DNA of 64,000 bases from Agromyces salentinus (GCF_009749395.1 NZ_WBIR01000002.1:273354-337353); one strand, 5' to 3'; shown: positions 43,370 through 52,609, numbered from the stretch's first letter. Made by a program: numbers and translations. The notes: generated by a model not told the origin, from the sequence alone.

Positions 43370-44146
43370 TCAGGCCGCGTCGCGTCGCGCCTCGCGGGCG
43401 GCGTCGCGCGCGGCGTCCGATGCGGCGGCCTCCTCGGGCGTCGGCGCGGTGCCGCCGAGGTGTCGCGGCTGCCACCAGGCCCCCGTGCCGTCGACGGGAT
43501 ACTCGCGCTGCAGTCGGTCGACGAGTTCCTGCAGTCGAACCCTCAGCCGCTCGGTCGCGACGCGGGCGTCCTCATCGGCGCCGACCGTGATCGGCGCGCC
43601 GAACGCGAACTGCACCGGAACCCCGAATCGCTGGAAGAACCCGATGCGATGGCCCTTCGTGAGAAGTCGCTGGCCGCCCCACACCGCGACGGGGATGATG
43701 GGGACGCCGGCCTCGGCCGCGAGGCGTGCCGCGCCCGTCTTGAGCTCGCGCACGGTGAAGGACGCGCTGACGCCGGCCTCGGGGAAGACGCCGAGCAGTT
43801 CGCCGTCGCGCAGCGCCTGCACGGCCTTGGCATAGGACGCGGCGCCCGCCTTCATGTCGACGGCGATGTGGCGCATGCCGCGCATCAGCGGGCCGGTGAC
43901 CGGCGAGTCGAACACGGACTGCTTGGCCATGAATCGGATGCGGCGGCGGTTCGCGAGCCAGGTGACCCATTCCACCAGGGCGAACTCGAGGTAGCCGAAA
44001 TGGGTCATGGCGAGCACCGCCCCGCCGGCCACGGGCACGTGCTCGACCCCGATGACCCTGCGCTTGAGTCCCCAGAGCCCGAAGAGTCCGCGCCCGGCGA
44101 CGATGGCCGTGCTGTAGATCGGTTCGCTCGCGCGTCGTCGGGTCAT
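43370..44146 (-). CDS. PlsC-family acyltransferase, second copy
   Basis: 258 residues. The catalytic NHxxxxD motif is altered to THFGYLE (about 49-55): His is kept but the final acid is Glu instead of Asp. The downstream motif FPEAGVSASF replaces the usual FPEGTRS. Together they point to the actinobacterial subgroup annotated as 1-acylglycerol-3-phosphate acyltransferase, but the substrate may differ from that of the copy at 15216. The C-terminus is a charged Ala/Arg-rich tail. Leaderless ATG at 44146. Confidence 0.83.
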   Translation of the reverse strand: MTRRRASEPIYSTAIVAGRGLFGLWGLKRRVIGVEHVPVAGGAVLAMTHFGYLEFALVEWVTWLANRRRIRFMAKQSVFDSPVTGPLMRGMRHIAVDMKAGAASYAKAVQALRDGELLGVFPEAGVSASFTVRELKTGAARLAAEAGVPIIPVAVWGGQRLLTKGHRIGFFQRFGVPVQFAFGAPITVGADEDARVATERLRVRLQELVDRLQREYPVDGTGAWWQPRHLGGTAPTPEEAAASDAARDAAREARRDAA

Positions 44147-44150
44147 GTGA

Positions 44151-44723
44151 TCAGCGTAGGGAGCGGGCCTGTGCAGGGGCTGTAGTGGGACGACGGCGCG
44201 CCGCACCGGCATCGGCAACGGCAACGGCAGGGCTCTCGCCCACCGGCCGCAGCAGGAACAGCCGGACGGTTCGGCCGGAATCGCGCTCGTACCCGCGGTA
44301 CCCCGGCCACTGCGACTCGATCCTGGCCCAGGCGGCCTCCCGCGCCGCCGGGTCGGCGATCAGCTCGGCCCGGACGGCCAGCTCGCGCCCGCGCACCGTG
44401 ATCGAGGCATCCGGATGCCGCAGCAGGTTGTAGGTCCACCCGGGATGCTTCGCCTGCGCGAACGTCGTGCCCGCGACGATCGCCCGCCCGTGTCCGTCGG
44501 GCGTGTACATCAGGTAGGTGGCGCGCGGCTCACCGGACTTCGCCCCCGTGGTGTGCAGCACGAGCGAGGGCACGAGCAGCCCGCTCAGCTGGACGCGGCC
44601 GTGCGTCAGCCACCGCAGGACGCGTTCGATCGGGGGCAGGAGGACCGGCCCGATCGCGCGGAACGCCCGCGTGCGGGTGAGGGGCGCGACCGCGGCGCGA
44701 ACCACCGTCAGCACGGACCTCAT
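44151..44723 (-). CDS. Deazaflavin-dependent nitroreductase family protein (Ddn-like)
   Basis: 190 residues. The split-barrel fold of the F420-dependent Ddn family shows as LVLHTTGAKSGEPRATYLMY (about 55-74 in parts), HPGWTYNLLRHPDASITV and a late YRGYERDSGR. These enzymes use deazaflavin F420H2 to reduce quinones or other acceptors. The start ATG overlaps the stop of the YihY gene by 4 bases, so the two are translated together. Confidence 0.87.
   Translation of the reverse strand: MRSVLTVVRAAVAPLTRTRAFRAIGPVLLPPIERVLRWLTHGRVQLSGLLVPSLVLHTTGAKSGEPRATYLMYTPDGHGRAIVAGTTFAQAKHPGWTYNLLRHPDASITVRGRELAVRAELIADPAAREAAWARIESQWPGYRGYERDSGRTVRLFLLRPVGESPAVAVADAGAARRRPTTAPAQARSLR
44153..44158 (-). promoter_or_regulatory. 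-10 box for the second acyltransferase (leaderless)
   Basis: Minus-strand TACGCT, 6 bases before the ATG at 44146. It lies inside the last codons of the upstream deazaflavin reductase gene. Confidence 0.55.
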
Positions 44724-45799
44724 GTGCGGCTCCCGTCCCCGTCGGACGCGCCAGGCCCGGTGCCCCGTTCGGCCGCCACCGCCTCGCGGGCGGCGGTGAG
44801 TTCTGCCGCGGCATCCGCTGCCCGTCGCTCGGCCCGTCGCAGGCGCCGAATCGCGACCGTGGGGGCGCCGTGCCTCGCGCTCACGCGGTCTCGTTCCTCG
44901 TCGATGCCCGTGATGATGTACGCGGAGGCGAGCAGGATCACCTGGCTCGAGAGGTTCAGCCAGAGCAGCAGGGCGATGAGCGAGCCGAAGGACGCGAGCA
45001 GCGGATTGCTCGTGGCGCCGCCCACGAACAGGCCGGAGAGCTGCTGCAGCACGGTGAGCCCGAAGCCGCCGATCAGCGCGCCGACCCAGAGCGTGCGCCC
45101 GGAGGGGCGCATGCCCGAGAGGATGCGGAACATCGCGGCGACGACGACCGTGTCGATCGCGAAGATCACGAGGATCGAGACGAGCCGCGTCGTCCACTCG
45201 TAGCCCTCATCCTCCGTCGAGAGACCGAACCAGCCGAAGAGGATGCCGATGGCCGAGGTGCTGAAGAAGGTCACGGCCGCCGCGACGAGGAGGGCGCCGC
45301 CGAAGCCGATGGCCAGGGCCAGGTCGCGCAGCATCACCCAGAGGAAGAAGGTCTGCGAGTCGGGCCGGTCGCCAAGGTTCCGGATCGCGACGCGCAGCGA
45401 GCCGATCGCGCCGATCGCGGCGAAGACGAGGCCGACCAGGGCGATCGCACCCGCGATGGTGAGGGTGATCGGCTGCACGAGGTCGTCGGGGTCGATCAGC
45501 GCGCCCTTGCCGACGAGCCCCGGGATCGCCTCCCCGACGGTCGTCACCAGCGCCTCGAGCGCGACCGGGTTCCCGGCGAGCCAGACGCCCGCGATGGCGA
45601 ATCCGAGGAACGTGCCCGCGAACACCGAGAACAGGGTGCGGTAGGTCACGCTGTCGGCCAGTGCGGCGCCGTGGTGCTCCATGTAGAGCAGGTAGGCACG
45701 GACGGGCTTGAGCGCGAGCGCCCACGCCGTCAGGCGCCGGATGCGCTCCATGAACGGCACCGATGCCCTGCCGGCCGGTTCGGTCGCGTCATCCCCCAT
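44720..45799 (-). CDS. YihY/BrkB-family membrane protein
   Basis: 359 residues with six or so membrane helices. LADSVTYRTLFSVFAG (about 48-63) near the first helix and LLWLNLSSQVILLASAY (about 286-302) near the last match the YihY/UPF0761 family, which was once called ribonuclease BN; it has no established transport substrate. The C-terminus is a cytoplasmic charged coil. Leaderless ATG at 45799. Confidence 0.88.
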   Translation of the reverse strand: MGDDATEPAGRASVPFMERIRRLTAWALALKPVRAYLLYMEHHGAALADSVTYRTLFSVFAGTFLGFAIAGVWLAGNPVALEALVTTVGEAIPGLVGKGALIDPDDLVQPITLTIAGAIALVGLVFAAIGAIGSLRVAIRNLGDRPDSQTFFLWVMLRDLALAIGFGGALLVAAAVTFFSTSAIGILFGWFGLSTEDEGYEWTTRLVSILVIFAIDTVVVAAMFRILSGMRPSGRTLWVGALIGGFGLTVLQQLSGLFVGGATSNPLLASFGSLIALLLWLNLSSQVILLASAYIITGIDEERDRVSARHGAPTVAIRRLRRAERRAADAAAELTAAREAVAAERGTGPGASDGDGSRT

Positions 45800-45805
45800 G
45801 CCGTC

Positions 45806-45811
45806 AGCGTA
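45806..45811 (-). promoter_or_regulatory. -10 box for the YihY gene (leaderless)
   Basis: Minus-strand TACGCT, 6 bases before the ATG at 45799. Confidence 0.6.
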
Positions 45812-45883
45812 TCGAGGGCGGATGCCGCGTGCAGGCGCTTGACACGGACGCCGCGCACCCGCATGCGGCGCCGACGGAACGAC

Positions 45884-45915
45884 GACGGCGCCCCGGCCGA
45901 AGCCGGGGCGCCGTC
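45884..45915 (-). terminator. Terminator after transglycosylase-like gene B
   Basis: Perfect 14-bp GC stem (45884-45897 with 45902-45915) and a CGAA tetraloop, 30 bases after the stop at 45946. It also insulates the YihY promoter. Confidence 0.85.
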
Positions 45916-45945
45916 ACGTCGCTGCGGCGGGGCAACCGCCGCCGA

Positions 45946-46896
45946 TCAGTACCAGCCCTGCGACAGCGCCGTGTTGTAGGCGCCGCAGGCGTCGCCGTAG
46001 CGGCCCACGATGTAGCCGAGGCCCCACGAGATCTGCGTGGCGGCGTTGGTCTCCCAGTCGGCGCCGGCGGTGGACATCTTGCTGCCGGGCAGGGCCTGCG
46101 GGATGCCGTAGGCGCCGCTCGGGTTGGAGGCGTACACGTTCCAGCCGGACTCGCGGTCCCAGAGGGCCACGAGGCAGCCGAACTGGTCGTCGCCCCAGCC
46201 GTAGCGGGAGGCGATCATGTCGCGAGCGATGGCCTGGGCCTCGCTCGGGTTGGAGGGTGCGCTCGGGGCGACGAAGCCGCCGCCGGACGAGGACTCGCCG
46301 GCCGAGGCCTCCTCGGCCTCGCGAGCAGCGGCTTCGGCCTCGGCCTTCGCGGCCGCCTCGGCCTCGGCGGCGGCCTTCGCGGCCGCCTCCGCGGCGACGC
46401 GGTCGGCCTCGGCGACGGCCTTCTGGACCTGGCCCGTCTGCGCCTCGGTCGTGTCGACGAGCTCGAAGACCTTGCGCGGGCTCAGCAGCTCGTAGGAGTC
46501 GAGGGCCGCGACGGTCGTCGCGAGCGCGCTGGCGTCGGCCTTGCCCTTCGCCGCGGCGATGGCGGAGTTCGCCACGCTGAGCGTGTCCTCAGCCTGCTTC
46601 GCGGCACGCACGTCGAGGACGGCGCTGTGGTCGACGGCGCGGTTCTGCACGGAGTCGCGCTCGGCGGCGAGGGAGAGCGCCTGTGTGGCGGCCACGCTCT
46701 TCGCCTTCGCGTCGGCGCCGCTCTGCACGGCGTAGCCGGTGCCGACCAGTGCGCCGACGGCGACGATGGCGCCCGCCGTGATCAGCGGGGCACGGAAGCG
46801 GTGGGCAGAGTCCGTCAGGCGCCTCCCGCGACGGGAGGTCTCCTGGTTCTCGGGCTCGGATGCGTTGGGGGGAGTCTGAAGAGTCTGGTTCTGCAT
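45946..46896 (-). CDS. Secreted transglycosylase-like protein B
   Basis: 316 residues from the ATG at 46896. Same layout as the protein at 36245: basic N-terminus, hydrophobic segment (about 41-59), Ala/Glu-rich coiled stalk (about 70-205), Ser/Gly linker, C-terminal domain with WGDDQFGCLVALWDRESGW, SGAYGIPQALPGSKM and WGLGYIVGRYG. The stalk differs but the last 75 residues are close, so these are diverged paralogues. The frame is open upstream to 47034 through the shared leader element; I do not include that because the corresponding frame in copy A stops. Confidence 0.85.
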   Translation of the reverse strand: MQNQTLQTPPNASEPENQETSRRGRRLTDSAHRFRAPLITAGAIVAVGALVGTGYAVQSGADAKAKSVAATQALSLAAERDSVQNRAVDHSAVLDVRAAKQAEDTLSVANSAIAAAKGKADASALATTVAALDSYELLSPRKVFELVDTTEAQTGQVQKAVAEADRVAAEAAAKAAAEAEAAAKAEAEAAAREAEEASAGESSSGGGFVAPSAPSNPSEAQAIARDMIASRYGWGDDQFGCLVALWDRESGWNVYASNPSGAYGIPQALPGSKMSTAGADWETNAATQISWGLGYIVGRYGDACGAYNTALSQGWY

Positions 46897-46986
46897 GTCT
46901 TTCACGGGCGGCACGCCGCACCGGAGTGCGTCGAACCTGGTCTCGGCGTTCCACGGACGCGGGGGCGCCCGGGCGAAGTCGCCAGT

Positions 46987-47034
46987 CTGCCGAGAGGTTC
47001 TGTACAACCCCTCACCTTTCCCTGTGAATCTCAT
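46987..47034 (-). promoter_or_regulatory. Shared leader element, copy B
   Basis: Aligns without gaps to 37165-37212. Minus-strand core: CACAGG, TGAGGG, TTGTACAGAACC, with a small GGTT/AACC pairing. It begins 138 bases before the ATG at 46896. Confidence 0.5.
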
Positions 47035-47053
47035 CCGAACTGTTGACGAATGC

Positions 47054-48766
47054 TCAGGATCGGGAATCGGGCCTTCCCTCCGCCTGGTCGTCGAGATGCA
47101 CGTGCAGTTCGAGGCTGATCTGGGTCGCGTCGAGCGCCGCGAGCGCCTCGGTGAGCGCCTCCGAGCTGAAGCGTCCTTCGTCGCGCTGGGCCCACAGCGC
47201 CTTCCGCTGCGCGTCGATCACCCCGAGGCGGAACGCATAGCCGCGGGCGGGGACCGGCTCGGCCTCGCCGCGCTCGGCCGCGGCCTTCGCCTCCTCGATG
47301 CGCTCCCTCGCGATGTCGCGCAGCATGGCGTCGAGCTGCTCGCGATCGGCGTCGATGGCCGCCTGGTCGTGCCGTGCCGGCTTCACCCACTTCACGAGCA
47401 TCGGCAGCGTGCCGCCCTGGACGATGAGCGAGGCCGCGGCGACCACGAACGCCACGAACACGAGCAGCGACCGGTCGGGGGTGTCCGCCGGCAGCGTCTG
47501 CGCCGCGGCCAGGGTGACGGCCCCCCGCATGCCCGCCCACACGATGACCGCGCCCTCGCGCCAGCCGAGTGGCTCGGCCGTGAAGTAGTCGATGTCGGCC
47601 ACCTTGCGGTTGACCCGCCGCCGGAAGAGGGCGAGGCGCTCCTTCGGGACCTCCCGACCGGTGGTGCCGAGCTGCGGTCCGCCCCGCCGCTCGAGCTTCA
47701 GCGGATGCTCCTCGTCGACGGCGTCGAGGCGGTCCTGCATGCTCGTCAGCTGCTCGCGCATCTCGGCGCTGCGTCGCGCACGCCGGCGCTGCAGCCCGAG
47801 CGTCGGGAAGACGAACGCGGCGCGGACGATCGTCACCGCGAGCAGGGCGAGCCCGGCGATGACGAGCCCGCTCACGATGCCCGCGCGCCCGCCCTGCACG
47901 TCGGACATGATGGCGGACATCTCCAGCCCCATCACGAGGAAGATGGCGCCCTCGAGGATCAGCTCGACCGTGCGCCACGCCTGGGTGTCGGACGCGCGAT
48001 GCTGTGGCGAGAGGCGCTTCACGGCCCCGCGACCGGTCACGAGGCCGGCGACCACGGCCGCGACGAGCCCCGAGGCGCCGAGCGCCTCGCTCGGGACCGA
48101 GGCGAGGAAGGGCACCGTGAACGAGATGACGGTGTTCACGGTGGGGTCCTTGACCCGCTCGCGCACCCACAGGTTCGCCTTGCCGACCACGAAGCCGATC
48201 ACGATCGCGACGACGACGGCGAACACGAAGTCGCCGATCACCTCCCAGAAGGTGATGGATGCCGCGGTCGCGACGATCGCCGATCGCAGGAGCACGAGCG
48301 CCGTCGCATCGTTCAGCAGGCTCTCCCCCTCGAGCACCGTGACGATGCGCGGGCTCACGCCCACGCGCTTCACGATCGAGGTGGCGACCGCATCGGTCGG
48401 GCTCACGATCGCGCCGAGCGCGATGCCCCCCGCCAGCCCGAGCTCGGGGATCACCCACGAGAAGAGCAGGCCGAGCAGGACGGAGCTCACGACGACGAGG
48501 CCGACCGAGAGTCCACCGATCGCGCTGAACTCCCGGCGGAACTCCATCGCGGGCATCTGCACCGACGCGGAGTAGAGCAGCGGCGGCAGCACGCCCGCGA
48601 GGATCCACTCGGGATCGACTTCGACCTCCGGCACGAACGGGAGCAGGCTCGCCCCGATGCCGATGACGACGAGGATCAACGGCGCGGCGACGCCGAGCCT
48701 CGGCCCGAACGCCGTCGCCGCGGCGATGCCCAGCAGCCCGAGCACGACCACGACCAGCAACTCCAT
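47054..48766 (-). CDS. CPA1-family Na+/H+ antiporter
   Basis: Inner-membrane cation/proton exchanger. It has 570 residues from the second ATG (48766), chosen because GAGGGG lies 7 bases before it; the first ATG at 48772 is too close to it. About 12 helices; ion-binding motif [15 protein letters not shown] and [13 protein letters not shown] (about 122-160), then a long cytoplasmic loop and a charged C-terminal tail. Probably pH and sodium homeostasis. Confidence 0.92.
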   Translation of the reverse strand: MELLVVVVLGLLGIAAATAFGPRLGVAAPLILVVIGIGASLLPFVPEVEVDPEWILAGVLPPLLYSASVQMPAMEFRREFSAIGGLSVGLVVVSSVLLGLLFSWVIPELGLAGGIALGAIVSPTDAVATSIVKRVGVSPRIVTVLEGESLLNDATALVLLRSAIVATAASITFWEVIGDFVFAVVVAIVIGFVVGKANLWVRERVKDPTVNTVISFTVPFLASVPSEALGASGLVAAVVAGLVTGRGAVKRLSPQHRASDTQAWRTVELILEGAIFLVMGLEMSAIMSDVQGGRAGIVSGLVIAGLALLAVTIVRAAFVFPTLGLQRRRARRSAEMREQLTSMQDRLDAVDEEHPLKLERRGGPQLGTTGREVPKERLALFRRRVNRKVADIDYFTAEPLGWREGAVIVWAGMRGAVTLAAAQTLPADTPDRSLLVFVAFVVAAASLIVQGGTLPMLVKWVKPARHDQAAIDADREQLDAMLRDIARERIEEAKAAAERGEAEPVPARGYAFRLGVIDAQRKALWAQRDEGRFSSEALTEALAALDATQISLELHVHLDDQAEGRPDSRS

Positions 48767-48999
48767 GCGCATTCCCCTCGGAGATCGGCCCGTCGCGGCA
48801 TCCGACCGGCGGCGATGGGGAAAGTCTGGCGCACGCGGTGCGAGGTGTCACGGAACGCCTCACGGCGAACTCACAGCGTGCGGGCGCAGCATCCGGAACA
48901 GCCGGGGTCCCTCGATGGTTTTCTCCAGTGTCGCGCCGCGCAGGCGATCGCGACCGACGAGGGTGCCGCAGCCAGCGGTGCCCCATGAAGGAGGAACGA
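48767..48999. other. Upstream region of antiporter and msrB
   Basis: Divergent intergenic segment with no open frame of substance. GGAGGAA at 48990-48996 is the msrB ribosome site. I could not place either promoter with confidence. Confidence 0.4.
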
Positions 49000-49488
49000 A
49001 TGTCGAACGACTACCGCAGCACTCCCGAGGCCATCGCGCGCCTCACCCCCCTCCAGCGCAAGGTCACGCAGGACGAGGGCACCGAGCCCGCGTTCCGCAA
49101 CGAGTACTGGGACAACCACGAGGACGGCATCTACGTCGACGTGGTCTCCGGGCAGCCGCTCTTCTCCTCGACCGACAAGTACGACAGCCGGTCGGGCTGG
49201 CCGAGCTTCACGAAGCCGCTCGAGGCGACGGCCGTGACCGAGCATGTCGACCGCACCCTCTGGATGAAGCGCGTGGAGGTACGCTCGTCCGGTGCCGACA
49301 GCCACCTCGGACACGTGTTCGACGACGGGCCCGCCGACGCCGGCGGACTTCGATACTGCATGAACTCGGCCGCACTGCGCTTCGTGCCGGTGGCCGAGCT
49401 CGAGGAGCAGGGCTACGGCGACTTCCGCAGCCTGTTCACGACGACGGATGACGCGGGCGCGGCGTCCGAGAAGGAGAACGCATCATGA
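49000..49488 (+). CDS. msrB: Methionine-R-sulfoxide reductase MsrB
   Basis: Reduces the R epimer of methionine sulfoxide in damaged proteins. It has 162 residues. DSRSGWPSF (62-70), [11 protein letters not shown] (101-111) and [11 protein letters not shown] (118-128) with catalytic Cys120. The four zinc cysteines of many MsrBs are missing (the two CxxC sites read DVVS and SGAD), and Cys120 is the only Cys, so this is a zinc-free form that should rely on an external thiol. Start after a GGAGGAA site. Confidence 0.95.
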   Translation: MSNDYRSTPEAIARLTPLQRKVTQDEGTEPAFRNEYWDNHEDGIYVDVVSGQPLFSSTDKYDSRSGWPSFTKPLEATAVTEHVDRTLWMKRVEVRSSGADSHLGHVFDDGPADAGGLRYCMNSAALRFVPVAELEEQGYGDFRSLFTTTDDAGAASEKENAS

Positions 49489-50006
49489 CCAACCCGACCG
49501 AGACCGCGATCCTCGCCGGCGGCTGCTTCTGGGGCATGCAGGACCTGATCCGCAAGCGCCCGGGCATCGTGTCCACCCGCGTGGGCTACACGGGCGGCAG
49601 CAACGCCGAGCCCACCTACCGCAACCACCCGGGCCACGCCGAGGCGATCGAGATCGTCTTCGACCCGACCGTGACGAGCTACCGCGAGCTGCTGGAGTTC
49701 TTCTTCCAGGTGCACGACCCGTCGACCCTGAACCGTCAGGGCAACGACATCGGCACGAGCTACCGGTCGGCGATCTTCCCGCAGAGCCCCGAGCAGCAGG
49801 AGACCGCGCTCGACACGATCGCCGACGTCGACGCGTCGGGCCTCTGGCCCGCCAAGGTCGTCACGACGATCGAGGAGGCCGCCCCTTTCTGGGAGGCCGA
49901 GCCCGAGCACCAGGACTACCTCGAGAAGTACCCCAACGGGTACACGTGCCATTACGTGCGCCCGGGCTGGAAGCTGCCCAAGCGCGACGCCTCCCCCGTG
50001 GCCTGA
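49485..50006 (+). CDS. msrA: Methionine-S-sulfoxide reductase MsrA
   Basis: Repairs the S epimer of methionine sulfoxide. It has 173 residues with the catalytic GCFWG motif (13-17, Cys14), GYTGG, and [10 protein letters not shown] (about 45-54). No resolving C-terminal Cys is evident beyond the one in [10 protein letters not shown]. Overlaps msrB by 4 bases; both share one transcript ending at the hairpin that follows. Confidence 0.95.
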   Translation: MTNPTETAILAGGCFWGMQDLIRKRPGIVSTRVGYTGGSNAEPTYRNHPGHAEAIEIVFDPTVTSYRELLEFFFQVHDPSTLNRQGNDIGTSYRSAIFPQSPEQQETALDTIADVDASGLWPAKVVTTIEEAAPFWEAEPEHQDYLEKYPNGYTCHYVRPGWKLPKRDASPVA

Positions 50007-50044
50007 TCGCCCGGGCACGACCCGCGGCGCGGTGAGCACGAGAG

Positions 50045-50082
50045 CGGATGCCCCGCCGGATCCCGATCCGGCGGGGCATCCG
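50045..50082 (+). terminator. Terminator after msrBA
   Basis: Perfect 18-bp inverted repeat (50045-50062 with 50065-50082), 39 bases after the msrA stop, GC-rich, no T-tract. The arms contain the word GGATGCC/GGCATCC. Confidence 0.85.
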
Positions 50083-50122
50083 TCGTCTCGGGGCTTTGGG
50101 CCGGGTCACAGCGGGGCGAACG

Positions 50123-50128
50123 TAGGCT
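50123..50128 (+). promoter_or_regulatory. -10 box for the flavin reductase (leaderless)
   Basis: TAGGCT, 7 bases before the ATG at 50136. Confidence 0.55.
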
Positions 50129-50135
50129 GGAGCGC

Positions 50136-50696
50136 ATGGGTGTGCTGAATCCGGATTCCATGGCAGACGGCCTGATGGCGGATGCCGCGTCGCCGACGCT
50201 CGTGCCGGCGACCATGGAGGCGTTCAAGGCCGCGTTCCGCGACCATCCTGCCGGTGTCGCGCTCGTGACGGCGATGACGCCCATCGGCCCGGTCGGGCTC
50301 ACGGCCTCGAGCGTGGCGTCCGTGTCCGCCGACCCGGCCGCCCTCTCGTTCTCGGTGACGCGCGCCACGGGATCGGCGGGCGGCCTGCTCTCGGCCGACA
50401 GCATCGTCGTGCACCTGCTCGCGGCCGATCAGGTCGAGGTCGCACGCGCCTTCGCCAGGTCGGGTGCGCCGCGCTTCACGCCGGAACAGGGCTGGTCCTC
50501 GCTGCCCACCGGCGAACCGTGGCTCATCGCGGCCCCGGTCGCCATGCGGTCGCGCATCGTCCACACGCTTCCGGTCGGCGCGTCCTCGCTCGTGGTCGCC
50601 GAGGTGCTCGACGTGCGCCTTGGCGAGCGAGCGCCGTCGCTCGTCTACCGGGACCGTCGCTTCCACGCCCTCGACGACGAGTCCCCGCAGCTCTGA
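50136..50696 (+). CDS. Flavin reductase-domain protein
   Basis: 186 residues of the FMN-binding split-barrel flavin reductase family. HPAGVALVTAMTPIGPVGLTASSVASVSADP (about 37-67 in parts) and the Ser-rich PAALSFSV segment bind FMN; the usual Arg/His triad is partly recognisable (RRFHALD near the end). It would supply reduced flavin to an unidentified monooxygenase. The N-terminus is longer than average; the ATG at 50157 or 50172 is an alternative start. Confidence 0.85.
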   Translation: MGVLNPDSMADGLMADAASPTLVPATMEAFKAAFRDHPAGVALVTAMTPIGPVGLTASSVASVSADPAALSFSVTRATGSAGGLLSADSIVVHLLAADQVEVARAFARSGAPRFTPEQGWSSLPTGEPWLIAAPVAMRSRIVHTLPVGASSLVVAEVLDVRLGERAPSLVYRDRRFHALDDESPQL

Positions 50697-50755
50697 GCGA
50701 GCGCCGCTCCCCCATCTGCTCCCCGCCGTTGCCCGTCCTCCGAGAGGTTCCCCCG

Positions 50756-50902
50756 ATGTCGCAGCCCGCCCCGCGGAGACGTCGTCGCCGACGCCGCTTC
50801 TCCTACGCGCTGGCCGCGGTGCAGCTCCGTCGGTGGGGGCTCGCCGGCCTGATCGCGCTCACTGCGGTCGGCGCCGCCATCGCGGCGCTCACGGCGCGCT
50901 GA
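50756..50902 (+). CDS. Small Arg-rich membrane peptide
   Basis: 48 residues: a run of eight arginines (7-14), then one hydrophobic helix (about 28-46). AGAGG lies 8 bases before the ATG. No family recognised. It could be a real small membrane protein, or a chance frame; it follows the flavin reductase by 59 bases. Confidence 0.5.
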   Translation: MSQPAPRRRRRRRRFSYALAAVQLRRWGLAGLIALTAVGAAIAALTAR

Positions 50903-50914
50903 CGCACGCCGGCA

Positions 50915-51709
50915 TCAGGACGCGACGCCGAGCCGGTCGAGGGCGTCCTGCACGATCGTGAGCCCCGCGAGTCCCGGCATGCCGCTGATGCTGTCGTCGA
51001 CCTTGCGCGCGGCCCGTCGCCCCTCCTCCCCGCTCATGAGGTGCCCCATGACGTGGCGGACCTCCTCCGGCGCCATGATGCTCGAGCCGACGGGGGCCCA
51101 GAACCGGCTGAGCGCGAACCGCGTCACCTTCTGCGCCTTGGTGCTCGCCGCCAGCCGCTCGCGCGCCTGCGAGGTGTAGAACGCGACGTGCCTGGCCTCC
51201 TGCTTCGCGATGCGCCGGAGCAGTTCGGCCAGGACCGGGTGCTCCTCGAGCTCGGCCATGCGCTGGTACGCGGTGATCGCCGACCACTCGTTCGCCGCGC
51301 CCCAGGACATGTGCACGGCCACGAAGTCCTGCCCCACGAGCCCGCCGAGGACCGACTGCTTGATGGGGTCGAGCCGGTCCTTCCAGCCGAGCTTCAGCCT
51401 GCTCGCCTTCAGCTCGTCGTAGTCGATGCTGACGCCGTGCACGGCGAGCACGGCGGCGAGCGCCTCCCCGTGCCAGAACTCCTCGCGATTCCACATCGTC
51501 ATGAAGGCGCTGACGTCGGACTCCCGGTGCGATGGGGTGGTGAGCAGGTCTCGGGTGTAGCAGACGGTGTGGTACTCCACGTCCGCCATGTAGCGGAGCG
51601 TCCGCAGCGAGGACCCGGGCAGCGGCTCGCGTCGGAACGCCTCGAGGTCGAGGTCGCTCCAGTCCACGGCGACGGAGGTCGCGGTGTACCGGTCGATGTC
51701 GAACGCCAT
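50915..51709 (-). CDS. Ferritin-like diiron protein
   Basis: 264 residues, mostly helical, of the ferritin-like/acyl-ACP desaturase-type fold. A complete diiron ligand set is visible: Glu45, Glu77-x-x-His80 (REEFWH), Glu141 (NEW), Glu171-x-x-His174 (QEARH). The residues around them, such as MTMWNREEFWHGEAL, resemble fatty-acid desaturase-like oxidases more than iron-storage ferritins. Substrate unknown. It follows a degenerate paralogue 33 bases upstream, so they form one operon. Confidence 0.8.
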   Translation of the reverse strand: MAFDIDRYTATSVAVDWSDLDLEAFRREPLPGSSLRTLRYMADVEYHTVCYTRDLLTTPSHRESDVSAFMTMWNREEFWHGEALAAVLAVHGVSIDYDELKASRLKLGWKDRLDPIKQSVLGGLVGQDFVAVHMSWGAANEWSAITAYQRMAELEEHPVLAELLRRIAKQEARHVAFYTSQARERLAASTKAQKVTRFALSRFWAPVGSSIMAPEEVRHVMGHLMSGEEGRRAARKVDDSISGMPGLAGLTIVQDALDRLGVAS

Positions 51710-51742
51710 GCTCGATCCTCCTCTGCTCTCCGGATCGCCGGC

Positions 51743-52603
51743 TCAGCCGGCGAGGCGCCCCGTGACGCGCGCGGCGGTGCGTTCGTCGATCCCGGCGAGC
51801 GAGCGGATGCCGCGCTCGAGCGCCGATGCCGACCCGGGATCGCCCCCGAGGGCGAATCGGGCGAACGAGCGTCGGTCCTCGTCGGACACGGATGCCGCCC
51901 CGAGGGGCCAGGCCGCCCGCGAGAGCTCCCGCCGGGCGAGCCGCGCCGCCCGCGGCGAGGTCTCGAGGCGGCGCGTCGCCTCCTCGTGGAAGAAGGCGCT
52001 GTGACGGGCCTTGATCGCGCGGATGCGACGGATGGCGTCGCCGAGCGCGGGGTCGGGTGTCCCGTCCGCCGTGGGCACGTCACCGGCGAGGCGGGCGTAG
52101 GCGAGGTCGAGGACGAGGTCGTCGACGCACCCGAGCGCGAGGTGGGCGCCGATCACGTCGGAGCCCTGCGCGAATCCGGCCAGCGCACGCCGGATCGGGC
52201 CGCGGCCTCTCGCTCTCACGGGTGCCGCGGCGACGGCCGGACGGCTCGCGTCGTTCGCGCGGGTCGCGCCGACTGGAGCGGCAGCACCGGCGACGGCTCG
52301 GAGCGCGTCGGCGACCCAGTACTTCTCGTAGGCCCACGAGACCAGGAACGCCGTGACCCGGGCGTCCTTGTGTGTCGCGGTGACGAGGACGTTGCGCAAG
52401 TGCGCCATCGTGGCACCCTCGAGCTCGGCGAGGGTGAGGATCGTCCGCACGGCCTCCCGCGTGAGCGCGGCATCCGGGATCGCCTCGAGGTCGAGCCCCT
52501 CGCGGTGACTGCCGTGGGCGGTGCGGGCGAAGTCGCGGACGTCGAACGGCGCCGGCTCGACCCCGATGGTGGGGGTCGAGCCTGCGCCGCTCAGGTCGTC
52601 CAT
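51743..52603 (-). CDS. Ferritin-like paralogue lacking most metal ligands
   Basis: 286 residues that align along four helices to the protein at 50915. Of its six ligands only two remain: Glu62 (for Glu45) and His201 (for His174). Glu77 becomes Lys94, His80 becomes Val97, Glu141 becomes Asp162, Glu171 becomes Lys198. An insert of about 30 residues (106-140, Ala/Pro/Arg-rich) separates helices 2 and 3. Probably a non-catalytic partner or regulator of the intact copy. Leaderless ATG at 52603. Confidence 0.72.
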   Translation of the reverse strand: MDDLSGAGSTPTIGVEPAPFDVRDFARTAHGSHREGLDLEAIPDAALTREAVRTILTLAELEGATMAHLRNVLVTATHKDARVTAFLVSWAYEKYWVADALRAVAGAAAPVGATRANDASRPAVAAAPVRARGRGPIRRALAGFAQGSDVIGAHLALGCVDDLVLDLAYARLAGDVPTADGTPDPALGDAIRRIRAIKARHSAFFHEEATRRLETSPRAARLARRELSRAAWPLGAASVSDEDRRSFARFALGGDPGSASALERGIRSLAGIDERTAARVTGRLAG

Positions 52604-52609
52604 GTGCCG

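Noticed and set aside
46897..47034. N-terminal extension of transglycosylase B to the ATG at 47034
   Set aside because: The same frame in the paralogue stops after 18 codons, so the segment is better treated as a leader element.
47031..48986. 651-codon minus-strand frame over the antiporter
   Set aside because: Out-of-frame shadow of the CPA1 antiporter gene.
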